64,000 bases of DNA, from NCBI GenBank assembly GCA_004154925.1, contig QJNS01000013.1, positions 372,001 through 436,000 on the forward strand. The letters are read 5' to 3'. Origin of the DNA: Monosporascus cannonballus. Its lineage: Eukaryota > Ascomycota > Sordariomycetes > Xylariales. Below, piece after piece: positions 12,871-23,823 of the stretch. The stretch's first letter is position 1. Every line of letters starts with the position of its first letter. Position numbers and translations under genes: made by a program. The notes under the pieces are model-generated. The model ran no database searches, had not been told where the DNA came from, and saw only the letters and a program-made list of their open reading frames with translations.

Positions 12871-15800
12871 GGATATTTTTTTTACTTAATTAGATACTAA
12901 GTAAGTCCTTTTTATTTTCGCATATTAAAATTTTTTTTACCTTATATACTTATTTATTTTTTATTTTTATATTATTTTATACTATATATATTTCAAATAT
13001 ATGTATTATTAATTTAAATAAAACAATAAAACATTAAATACAACTTAACTTTTAATAAGACTTTAATTAATAATTATTTTTTAATATTTCTTTAACGATT
13101 TCATATAAATCGATATATTTAAAATTAAGTTTTTTACGCAGTTATTATATTTAAATATTATTTATAACGAAAAACGAAATTTAAAAATTATTTCTTTAAT
13201 TTTTTTAAATATAATATTTATTTAATTAATTTTATATGAATTTTATTTTTATTTTTATTTTTTAATATAATTATTATAATTATTTGGATATAAAAATTAT
13301 TTTAATAATAATTAAATTATTATTATATATTTCTTATATATTTTTAAAATATAATTAAAACTTACGTTCGTAAATATTATTTTAATATTTTTATAATAAT
13401 TAACTTTATAAGATAATTAATTAATAAATAATTTTTCAATTTAATTATTGTATTCTTAATTAATATATTATTATAAATATACTTTTAAAATTTAATTTAT
13501 TTATTTTATTTATTTATTTATTTAAAATTTAAAAATATTAAATAATTAATAATTTAAGCCGATTTATATTATTAAATTCTGTTATATTTTAAATATAAAT
13601 ATTTTATATATATTAAAAATATGACTAAAAAATATATATTAATTATTTAATATTTATACTTTTAAAATATAATAAAAATAAAAGAGTTTCGTAAATTAAT
13701 TAATAATTCTGAAAATAGTATTATAATATATTTATATAATTAAAATTTTTAATATAAAATATTTGGTAATAAATTTAAGTATAATTAAATATCATAATTA
13801 TTTTATAATTAATAAGAATTATAATTTTCTATATAATTTATGTCGTCGTATTTTTATCTTAACGTAAATATTAGATTACTATATAACTTTTTATATTTTT
13901 AATTTTAATTTTAAATATATATATAATTTAAACCCGTTTTAATGTTTTATAAATCCTTAAATATCCGTATAATTAATATTTTTATATTTGTTATATTAAC
14001 TCTTTTTAATATTTTTTAAAATGTATATTTTATTTATTTTTTGGTTTTTTGAAAAGCTGTTATTATATTATTAGATCTTTTAATATATATCTAAAGATAT
14101 TACTCGAATTATCGTAATTTGTCGTAAACGTAAATATCTTGTTATAATAATATTAAAAATTATATAACTAATTTTAATTAATTCTTTTTCGAAATTTAAT
14201 TACTTATTTCAAGTATTTATTCCATTATATTTTGAATCTTCTTTATGGATAATATCAAAATTAAGGTTTATTAATTTTTCCGCATAACGAAATTATTATT
14301 TTATATATTCCCTAATAATAATAAATCGGGTAAAATTTTAATAATTTATATAAATTTTAATTTGCTACAAATTTCTTTTTAAAAAATACTTAAATTTCTA
14401 AAATACCATAATAATGGCCATAAAGTTTTATTTGAAATATTATAATTAAATTTGGTTTTTTTTTAACTTATTCGAAAAAAATATAATAAGGTATAATTTG
14501 TCTTAATTATTGTATTATACAATTATTACATTTAATACGTAATTCGAAATATCGGTTTTTAATTTAACGAAATGGTTTAAATCGTATATAATTAATATTA
14601 ATTTATTACTTATCGTATATTTAATTTCTTAAAATGCCCTTTCTATATTTAACGTTTATTTAAAAAATTCTTTCGTAGAATTTAATAAAAATATAAGTAT
14701 TTTATTAAAATTTCGAATAAATTCCATATAATAATTAACGAATCCAAAAAAAAAATTAATTATTATTAATCTTTATTATTTTGTAATTATAAAGATTTGC
14801 TTAAAATTTATTTTAATATATTCTGGGATAATAATATATCTTAGACATTTTACTTTTTATTTATCGAACTAATTTCTTTCCGCATTAATAAATAATCCCA
14901 TATTTTATAAAGTTTAAAAACTTTATAAATATATTTTACATAGAATTTTTATTATTTCTGTGAAAATAAAAATATTATCAAAATACCAAACGACGAAAAT
15001 ATCGAGGTATTTTCGTAATATATAATTTATTATCCCTTGGAAAATTATTAATACGTTTATAAATCCTATTAGTATAATGAAATACTTAAATAATTTGTAT
15101 TTCGTTTTAAAAGCTATTTTTTCGTATTTTTTTAATTTTAATAAAATTATATTTATTTTTATAATCGAATATTTTAAATTATTTAATTTTATAAAATCGG
15201 TTTTTTATTACCGTTATTAAAAATAATAATACTCGATTTTTAATAATAACATTATTTAATTATTAATAATTAATTACAAATTGTAATTTTTCGTTTTTTT
15301 AAAACGAAAAACATAAGGTATTTTGTTAATAATTTCGGAAATGGAATCTATTTTTTTATAACCGATTTTCTAGATATTTCTCTAAAAATGCATAATTCGT
15401 TTTTATGAAAGTTGTAAATAAGGTAAAACTTTGTCGAAAATCCTTTTTTGAAAATTATTTTATGGTTTTATTTGCTATGTTCTGGTAGTTTTATATTAAG
15501 CTTTTCTTTGAAAAATTACTTATATTTATGGTATTATAGTAACAAATTAATTAAATTTTTGATTCCTAAGGCTGCTATTCCAGATCGTTATTTAATTACT
15601 TTAATTTCGTTTTAGCAAAAGCAATAATATATGCTATTTTTTTCTAATGCCCTTTTTTTTATATTTTATTCCTTTAGGTAATAAGGTTTTTATTATATCC
15701 TTTTGTTTATATTCGTCGTTATTATTAATTAAATATTAAGATCTTAATTTCTTTTTCTTTATATATATTAATAAGATATATGTTAAATTCGATTTAACCA

Positions 15801-18039
15801 ATCTTTATATTAATTATAATTCTGTCTTAACATATTTATAATTACCTTAAAATTACATCGTAATTCCCGAATAGAATAATATCGAAATTAATTCTTTAAT
15901 GCCGTTCTTAGATAAGAATTTTAAAATAATTAATTTTGCGTATAACTCTTCGGTTATTATAAATAAATTTCTGACCTTCGGCATTTATCGTTATATAAGG
16001 TTTTAATTCGTATTTTTATAGCAGTTTAAACTTATTAATTACGTCCGGTATAATATAATTTTCGCCTAGAGTTCCGTAATTTATTATTGCGGTATATTAA
16101 TGCGTTCCGATTTGTATATCCAAAGTAATAAAGTTATTAACGTTTCTTATCATTACCTCTAAAACCTTGTTCAGAAATTCTTTCTGATTTTTTTATGTTT
16201 CGTTATTTTGCAGCTTTTTTATAAATAACCTTTTTCTTTTAATTCTTATTTTAGTTTATCGAATTTTATTTATGTTTTTTCGTTTAACGCATTAAGTTAT
16301 TATATTTATCGTTATTGTTGGCGTATTATTCCTTTTAATCGTATTAATTGTTTTTAATTTTATTATAATTCTTTTCCTTATCGAATCAATTATTTCTTTA
16401 TGTTTATAATTATATTTTATTATACGTCATTTTATTTATGGTTTTAAAGTTTTTTTATAAAATAGCGTATTTTTTCCTTAGTAACTTCTTTTTTTAAGGA
16501 TTTATAATAAATATTAATTAAAAATAAAGATCCGTAATAATTTTTTAGTAATATTCTTTTATTATGCGCTAAATTAATTCTTTTTCCGTTTAATAATTAT
16601 ATTATCCATAACGATAAAAAGGGCTTTTCTATAAATATTATTTTTTTCGGATTAGCTTTTTATGTCGGCCAATTATTAAATATTTCCCAGGGTGATAATT
16701 CGAAACTGTCGATATTATTATTTATTATTTTGATTATTTCCGGTACGGTTTGGAAAACCGAATCTCTTATAATATATACGAGTAATTCGTTTATAAATAC
16801 GTTATTTTTAATTTTTTTTAATCGGGATATTATTGTCGTCGATAATATATGGCATACATTTTACCGTATTAATTAAAGATTCTGGGATAGATTTTTTTAT
16901 CTAGTTCCGGTATTTGCGTAATTATCTTTATAGCGTTTCTTATTATGTTTGCGATATTTATTAAACCAGCTTTCTAGTTTTTCGCATTTTTCGTCAAATT
17001 TTTTGTCGTAATGGTCCTTATCGGACCTTTTGCCATAAGCTTAATACGTATTTGGTTTAGATTATGTTAATGGCTTTATTATCGTTTTTTTTAATTATTT
17101 CTAAATTATTTTTCCGGTATAAGGATCCAATTATTTTATCGTGGTTTCTTAGGTGTTTTGTATTTGTAAGCCTTATATCCCATTTTGCCGCAATTAAAGC
17201 ATTTAATCTGGCTTTAATTTTATTTATGGGTAATGCCGAATTCCATAAGTTCTAATGCCGTTTCATAAGAAATAAAAGGTATATTTCGTTTTTTCCCCTG
17301 GTTGAATTTATTATATTTTAAATATAAGTCGTATTAATTTATTTTGGTCGTTTTTTAAATTGTCGATTATTAATCCTGATTATTTTTGTAATATACCGGT
17401 CCAAAGTAATTAATTATTTAATCTAACTAATTTTACTTGTTATATTTATCTTTTAATCTATTGTAAAATATGTTAATTAAGGCGTTAATTTCGTCGTTTT
17501 TCTATTGAAAATTACGGTATATTTGGATGCGGGTTTTTTTAATTAAAGTTATAAAAGTTATTAAGCTGTAAATCGTTTTTTATCCGGATTACCGAAATTA
17601 TTGCGTAATTTGTTTTCGAAATTGATATAAAATAAGAAAATCTTATTAATAAAATTTTCCTTATTTGATTTTTTTATTTCCAGGAAACTTTTTATAATAA
17701 ACTTAAATCAATTAACCATATTTCGCGTTAGGTATGTTTTTATTTTTAGGATCTAATCCGCTGGATTACTAAGATTTAAAAAGCGAAAATAAACTTGTAT
17801 CTAAATTAAAAAGGCATAAGGGTTATTTTTTTATTATAAAATTCCTGCTTTTTAAGTTTTATGCGGGCGAAAAAGGCTTAGATAAGTGGCGTAACCTTAA
17901 TTTGTTAGATTTTTTTCTTTAGTTACCGAATTCGAGCCTAAAATTGTTAAATAAGGATTTCCTAAACGCTAGTCGATATTTTGACGGTATTAAATATTGC
18001 TTAGAGTTTAACGGTATTACTAAATAAAAACTTGTAACG

Positions 18040-18416
18040 TATAACGGCTTGGCGGTTTAACTAATTATTAAACCTTAAGTCGACGAGTTTATGTTAACAG
18101 AAGTATTATAGGAACCTAAGTAATAAATATCGTAATCGTATTATGTCTTTTAATATCTTATTATTGCAAACGATTGGTAATAATAAGTATTATAAGTTAA
18201 CGTTATCTAATTATAGAAATAATAAGCGTATATATCCTTTTTTTTGGCTTAATTACTCGTAATTACGCCGTTGGTGGTAATCACGATTACTTAAGATCAC
18301 CTCTGATCACTAATGATCACTGGCTTGGCAGTGATCACCGTCACGTGACCCGGGAGGTAGCCCGTATGCTCCCTGTCTAACCGTTTCTTGAGACCGGAGC
18401 TTGTCGGGTCGTAACA
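18040..18416 (-). repeat. 5' LTR of gypsy copy C (377 bp)
   Basis: Plus-strand right end GGGTCGTAACA, giving an element-sense start TGTTACGACCC. The outer part (about 18270-18410) is much less AT-rich than the rest and has short palindromic GATCAC/GTGATC motifs around 18290-18350, plus CACGTGACC. It would carry the promoter of the element. Confidence 0.85.
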
Positions 18417-19640
18417 AATATACGTACGTTTCTTATAAGAATTCGTACGTCCGGATTTCAATTTAAGGTTCCGGAAAGCCTTATATAGCTTAAGGTAATC
18501 ACCAGTTTTATAATAACAAGACTTAACGGCAGAATTAAAAGAACTAAGATTAAAATCCGTTCCGGATAATTTATATATTATAATTAATAACTGGCTAACG
18601 TTATTTTTTTACGTTAACGATTTAGCCATACTATACAAAATTCGCAATATAATACGTACTGAAAAATTCCTCGAAAAATTAACGTAACGTTTTTATATTA
18701 ACAACCTTGGAAAATTACAGTAATTCCTGAAAATACGTATTTTGCGAAACCGTACGGTTAAAAAGTTATAATTATTACAAAATATTTACTAGGAGAAATT
18801 ATATATACGCTTTGAATTATCTAAATTTGGGAAACGTTATTTTAAGGTCTTTATATAAAAAATTTTGAGGAATATTAAGGCGAAACGTTAATAACGTTAA
18901 AAAGTTATATTTCGAAAAATTCGAAAGCTTATTATACGGAACTGTCGCTATTCGCCCGGACCTAGCTAAGGCTGTTTCCCATTTGTTACGATACTGCAAA
19001 AATCCAAGTCCTACGTACCTTAACGCCGTTAGTAAAGCTATTTTCCACGTTTATTCCATACGTACCTTAGCCCTGGAATTCGGAGGGGACGAAAATCCTA
19101 ACGTACAATCGTTTTTATATGCGGACGACGTCCTTTTCGCAAATAACCTTAATCGGAAAAACCCCTAGGGATTTATGCCGTCACCCTTCGGTAACCTTAT
19201 CGTATAGAAGGCTAATAAGCAGAATATAATTACTACTTTAAGTATAGAAATTAAACTGCTAGCCTTATTGCAAACCGTTAAAAAAACCTATTTCATATTA
19301 AAGCTATTTAAGATTATTAGGCTAAAGCTAAACGAAAAGCTAATTATCCAAATAAATAATAAATAGACGATACGATTAATTATTAAAAAAAAACCATACG
19401 CTTAATTACGAAACTAAAATACGTTAATATCCATAATTATTAGTTTCGCGAAATTCATAAAGCAAAAAAAAATCGAATAAACGCCTATTAACGTTATGGT
19501 AACTAACGGGCTTATAAAACATTTAAAACCTTAATAACATTAACAATTCGTTAAAATATTAAACCTTTAAAACGTTACTTTAAGACTAAAGAAAGCCTAG
19601 GAGATATTAATATATCCTTAACGTTACCCAGTAACGGAAA
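18417..19640 (+). mobile_element. Ty1/copia element, right part (late RT and RNase H)
   Basis: Continues the sentence broken at 11745: YVR, then RPD and LRKALYSLR (about 18430-18500), LTAELKEL, a YVDDLAIL-type active-site block reduced to NDLAIL (about 18615-18640), and NNLGKLQ-FL-IRI (about 18700-18745). RNase H follows: RYCKNPSPTYLNAVSKAIFH (about 18988-19047), the degraded TLS-IEIKLLAL form of the usual TSSTEAELLALS block (about 19233-19270), then RLIIKKKPYARLR. Frames are broken by stops. The 3' LTR is not recognised. Confidence 0.8.
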
Positions 19641-19956
19641 GCTATTACCCCCGTTCCTTTTTTATCGTTCCTTCCTTTACTGTTTTTATATCTTTATCCT
19701 TAAACGACTTTAAAAGTAAGGTTAATAAAAAAAATTTCCAATAAAGCTTTTGTAATTTAATGGTATAACGTCTGGTTTTAATATCTTAAACAATATGTTT
19801 AAACCCCATTAAAAGTTTCGGAAGTACGTCGTAAAAAATGCGCTATAACGTACCTCCCCGACCTTTTATTTTTGTTTTTGCTTCCTTTAAACTATTACGG
19901 TATATCTTTTTTAGGCAATTATTTAATATCGTAAAAACTTCAGCTATTAGTTCTTA
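19641..19956. other. AT-rich repeat tail, unassigned
   Basis: Mixed T-rich and AT-rich sequence following the copia RNase H remnant. It may include the copia 3' non-coding end. No supported gene. Confidence 0.4.
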
Positions 19957-20177
19957 TGTCAGGTGCCAAGGTGTCAGGTGCCAAGGTGCGACCCCCTTTC
20001 CGGGGCCCAGCGCCCCACCAGTATGGCTCCAGTTTGTGTATATATAGGGGGGCTTCGCCCCCGAGTAGTTAGAAGAGGGCAGGCATTAATGGTCATCTAT
20101 TTACTATCCATACTATGAACTACCTGCTAGGCTGCTTCTTCTGTCTTTCACTCCGTACTTTACCATTTTCCCTGACA
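19957..20177. mobile_element. Solo LTR (221 bp) with perfect 5-bp target duplication
   Basis: Starts TGTCAGG and ends CCTGACA, a 7-bp terminal inverted repeat with TG...CA ends. It is flanked by TCTTA at 19952-19956 and 20178-20182. The first 15 bases are tandemly duplicated (unit GTCAGGTGCCAAGGT at 19958-19972 and 19973-19987). A TATATATA box and a GGGGGC/GCCCCC hairpin follow at about 20038-20062, suggesting a promoter. GC content is normal and no RIP decay is obvious, unlike the older elements around it. There is no internal element, so it probably arose by LTR-LTR recombination. Family unknown. Confidence 0.8.
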
Positions 20178-20182
20178 TCTTA

Positions 20183-21412
20183 ACAGCTAAAGGGATATAT
20201 TAAACCCAATTAAAGTCGATCAAATAACTAAGCCTTGGCTTAGTTTGATCACCTACTGAAACAAGGTTACTTTATGCACCCCCGGTATCTTTTCCTCTTA
20301 GCTACAGCCATATTTACGTGTATAAAAGGAGGTTTCGTTACCCTCACCCGCTAGCTAGGACCTTCCAGAGGTCATGCAACCTTTAATACACCTTTTCTTC
20401 AGTTATATGCTTCTGTGTGTGATGCAGGGTCTCATATTTGGCAAGATTGCCTTGCAAAGCGCCTAGGCTTCTAATGTTCGCTGGCTTATGAAAGTCGATA
20501 CAGAGGCCAGAATGTTCGACAAAGGTTGCCCCTTAACCCCTCATGGGGGATACAGACCTATTAAACGCTTAAACGGTGCCAACTCTAAGGCGCATAAGAC
20601 TTGCTCTCAGGTTTACGAAGTCCAACAGAACTTACTAGACCATATCTAAGAGAGGTGGCGGGCCGGCTGAGAATAATGGGTTTCAGATAGCCATTAGATC
20701 GGGGTAAGGATCGTAAGAATCCAGCATATATTTAGCTTGGATAATTGGCGTTAGGCTGAAGATTAAGTGCTTAAGTTACCACCAAAGGCACCGGCTTTCT
20801 TTCTAGGTAAGAGACGTCTAACCTTTATATTCGTCAGCCCGTTCTCTGTCGAATTAGGCCTTCAGGAGGCGACGTAATCTCCTGCGCCTTACTGACCTGA
20901 TATGTCGAACCCTCTCGTCAAGAAGTTCGATAGGCAGATGACGAGAGACTGGGGCTGAAGACTGCGGCTCACGATAATAAGGCGTCGCGGGAAAGTAAGC
21001 CCTGAGCATTAGATAAATAGGGTAATCATTATACGTTATCACTATACCCCATACCTAAATCCCATAGGACTTATTGGAGCTTGGGTTTCTAATTCTAACG
21101 AATATGCCTTGTTTAAAAAAAGATGGCAGGGCAGCCCTTACGATGGACCCCGAGGAACGGGCCAAAATCGTTTCGTGATATTTAGTATCTTTGATTAAAT
21201 TAGATTCCGGAGATTGGCGTCCGTAAGGCGTAAAGGGCGGATCCTTGATGTTATTCCCCCTTGAAATATCGGCATATCCGATCATAATGCTCTGTAAGGC
21301 TAAAATAAAGAATCGTAAGCGCTACAAGCTAGCCATAGACGGCTAATATATTACGGGCCAGGGCTTAATGACGTGGCCGTAGTTATAACTTTGGCCTCGA
21401 GCTTTTAAGAAT
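20183..21412. other. Block of moderate GC within the repeat island, unassigned
   Basis: About 1.2 kb with near-normal base composition between RIP-degraded blocks. It begins with an inverted repeat at 20218-20250 (GATCAAATAACTAAGCC / GGCTTAGTTTGATC, 2-base loop). Open frames of 62 and 76 codons on the minus strand (20854-21042, 21055-21285) show no family I recognise and may be chance. It could be a non-coding retroelement segment or old unique DNA. Confidence 0.35.
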
Positions 21413-21670
21413 ATGGCTAAATCTGATACGTTAGATACCTTTAAGGAGTTAGGCAGACTTTTGGTTAACGAACGACAAAGTTACTACTGGTTAATCCGAA
21501 GGCCTATCTGTCATCTAAGAACATACTTATTAAGACTAATAAGGCACCGGCTTAACCATTATGGTTCGCTAAAGCTCGATCTACTGTTCGACTTTTCGAT
21601 AAAAAAGGGTAAGCGGCTAAAGGAATTTTTTAAGCATCCTTTTTTAAAGCCTTATAATATGTTTAAGTAA
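21413..21670 (+). CDS. Small basic ORF, unrecognised (85 aa)
   Basis: An 85-codon frame with a genuine ATG, rich in Lys, Arg and Leu, predicted basic and helical, with no signal peptide and no known motif. It sits at the edge of the moderate-GC block, just before AT-rich sequence resumes at 21670. No introns or neighbours support it as a gene. It may be the relic of a mobile-element protein or a chance frame. Confidence 0.15.
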   Translation: MAKSDTLDTFKELGRLLVNERQSYYWLIRRPICHLRTYLLRLIRHRLNHYGSLKLDLLFDFSIKKGKRLKEFFKHPFLKPYNMFK

Positions 21671-22679
21671 TTCTTAATTACCTTATTATTATTAAACTTA
21701 TTAATAAATAAATTTAATTATTAGGCAAATTATAATACTTTTTTATATTTAATATTTTAAATATAATATAGTAATTTGATGGCTAATATTAATTAGTCCG
21801 AAAGGTACCGTTATAATAATACGTTAAACCGAAATAGGGATAATACGTTTTTATACCAGTATTAATAGATATACCCCATAGGGTGGGTATTAGGGGGTCC
21901 GTATTTAAATTTAATTATGCGGGTGCAATTTACCGTTTTAAAAACGGTACGCAACCGTTTTTATTTTAACGTTATAATTATTTCTTTTTGTTAATAATCG
22001 GTACTTTATTATAAATTGTATTTATTATAAGTTAAAAAGAATTTATACAATAATATTAATACTAAATAACTTATATTTTATTACATAACTTTAATTCTTT
22101 TTAAACTTAACGTTTTGTAAAGTAATATTTTATAAAAACGACCTTATTCAACTATACCGTCCAATTTTTATGGGGGTGAGGGTTACGTAAGGAAGTTTAT
22201 TTTGTGGGTCGCGCGTGGCATGGAGGACGCCATTTTTGGATCCCAAAACCTCCAGTCTTGGAGGCTTCTATACCAAGTAGGCATCATTTATATGCAATAC
22301 CTGACTTTCTATTGGTTGAGACTTCTTGTTCGGATGGGGTTGTATGGTGGGCCGTTGAGACGGTATATCATGCACTTGCCGGATGCCCTCTTGGCTCCCC
22401 GGATCCCGCGTAACACAGCGCCAATTGCCGGGCTGCGCACCGCAGTTAGTATTGCAAGTGGAACCCAGTATAGCATCGTATGCAGATCTTCGCTTCATAC
22501 GGTATCTGTATGCCGGCCATCCACGGCGAGCGTCCATGGCCCTGTACGATGCAAGTTGAGGATGCTCGGGAGTTAAATAGGACCATCTCCTTCACCTATT
22601 CATGAGATACCGGTCTCTCTCTGCCACGCCTATTTGAATTTCTTTCATAGACCCCGACCAAACCGAAGACGACACCATC
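21671..22679. other. Transition from AT-rich island to genic DNA; haloperoxidase promoter side
   Basis: AT-rich to about 22,150, including a small palindrome ACCGTTTT/AAAACGGT at about 21931-21948, then an abrupt change to balanced GC. Open frames at 22202-22576 lack family features. The last few hundred bases would contain the promoter and 5' UTR of the haloperoxidase gene; no clear promoter element was identified. Confidence 0.45.
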
Positions 22680-23823
22680 ATGAAGCTCCTTGTTCCTTCG
22701 GCGGCTCTACAAGCCATTATTGCTGGGGCGCCATGTGCGAGGGCCTCTTATCATACTCTTCCCGAATGGCATCCTGCCGGGCCTGATGACTGTACGTTGG
22801 CCAAGAATCTAATCGTCGTGTTCACGAAGCAGTTTACTGATATGATGTAGTCCGTGGCCCTTGCCCTATGATGAACACTCTGGCAAACCACAACCTCCTA
22901 CCACATGACGGCAAAAGCATCACGAAGCAAGACATAATCAAGGCCACAGGGGCCGCGCTTAACTTTAAGGAGTCTCTTGCATCTCTGATGTTTGATACGG
23001 CGGTTATTGCCAACCCGGAGCCCAATGCTACATACTTCACCCTGTAAGAGAAAATGGGAACCACCTTTTGCATCTTGCCCTGTTCCGATTCTAACCCCGA
23101 ATCCACCAGTGACCACCTCAACCGACACAACGTCTTGGAACACGATGGTAGTTTGAGGTAAAGCAGCATCCCTCTCCTCTTCCCCCGGTGGTGCTCCCGA
23201 TCACGCCATTCTATGTCAGTTCCTCCACTGCCAGCAACCAAGCCATCTCGGGGACTCCATGGCGTCCTGTTCATCTGCTAACATTTTGTGACTAGTCGTC
23301 TGGATGCTTACTTCGGAAACAATCACGTCTTCAACGAGGAGGTCTTCGAGCAGACGAAGAAATACTGGACCGAACCTCTCCTCGACCCCAACATGCTGGC
23401 CAACAGCAAGTTGGCGCGCCAGCTCGATTCGAAGGCGTTCAACCCCACGTATACCTTCACGGAAACAGTCGAGCAGTTCAGCCTCGGAGAAGTGGCTGCT
23501 CCGATCATCGCCTTCGGGGATCTGCAGTCCGGCAAAGTCAACCGGACGCTGGTGGAGTACTTCTTTGGTGAGTGCCGTCCCGATTGGTTGAACCCTGTCT
23601 GGCGGATGTGGACAAAGGCTGACCTCGCTCTATAGTGAACGAACGTCTCCCATACGAGCTAGGCTGGACCACGCGGGAGCAGGCCCTAAGCATAGAGGAT
23701 ATCATGAAAGTGTCGAACATGATCGCTGAGGCCGCTAGTCTCATAACCCTCTCAGAATCCGATGGTGTAGCTCGGCGGTCTAGGGTTGTAGTTCGGCGCG
23801 GGGATTTGCATTATGGCGCCTAG
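22680..23823 (+). CDS. Secreted haem haloperoxidase (chloroperoxidase family)
   Basis: Predicted 270-residue haem-thiolate peroxidase (Peroxidase_2 family). Such enzymes use H2O2 for halogenation, peroxidation or peroxygenation of small molecules, usually outside the cell. Exons are 22680-22791, 22851-23043, 23110-23157, 23296-23567 and 23636-23823, all in frame with GT-AG introns. A short hydrophobic N-terminus looks like a signal peptide. Exon 2 opens with FRGPCPMMNTLANH; the PCP Cys is the expected haem ligand. The catalytic EHD motif lies in exon 3 (LEHDGSLSRLDAYFG across intron 3). The C-terminal ERLPYELGW block is typical. Length fits the family (about 250-280). The tail after residue 245 is Arg-rich and less usual. 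It is the first gene after the RIP island, only about 0.5 kb from it. Confidence 0.85.

Larger units (their letters stand above)
11746..18416 (-). mobile_element. Full-length Ty3/gypsy LTR retrotransposon copy C (6671 bp) nested in copia
   Basis: Minus-strand element with paired LTRs (11746-12123 and 18040-18416), TG...CA termini and a perfect 5-bp target duplication, AATAT at 11741-11745 and 18417-18421. In element order: 5' LTR; gag-like region (about 15700-18000) with a zinc knuckle at about 17160-17203 (C-x2-C intact, His and last Cys changed to Tyr); RT (about 14900-15300); RNase H (about 14440-14620); an extremely AT-rich stretch where integrase should be (12900-14080); an antisense ORF relic; a purine-rich tract just before the 3' LTR. 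It interrupts the copia reverse transcriptase, so it is younger than the copia copy. No intact coding. Confidence 0.88.

Noticed and set aside
18983..19168. LYADDV motif resembling a non-LTR reverse transcriptase active site
   Set aside because: The surrounding words (RYCKNPSPTYLNAVSKAIFH before it, a TSSTEAELLALS-like block after it) are copia RNase H. The motif is the RIP-altered DASFAD site of that domain, not an RT box.
22834..23744. Minus-strand frames across the haloperoxidase locus
   Set aside because: They overlap clear haloperoxidase exons with PCP and EHD motifs on the other strand and cross its introns without sense.
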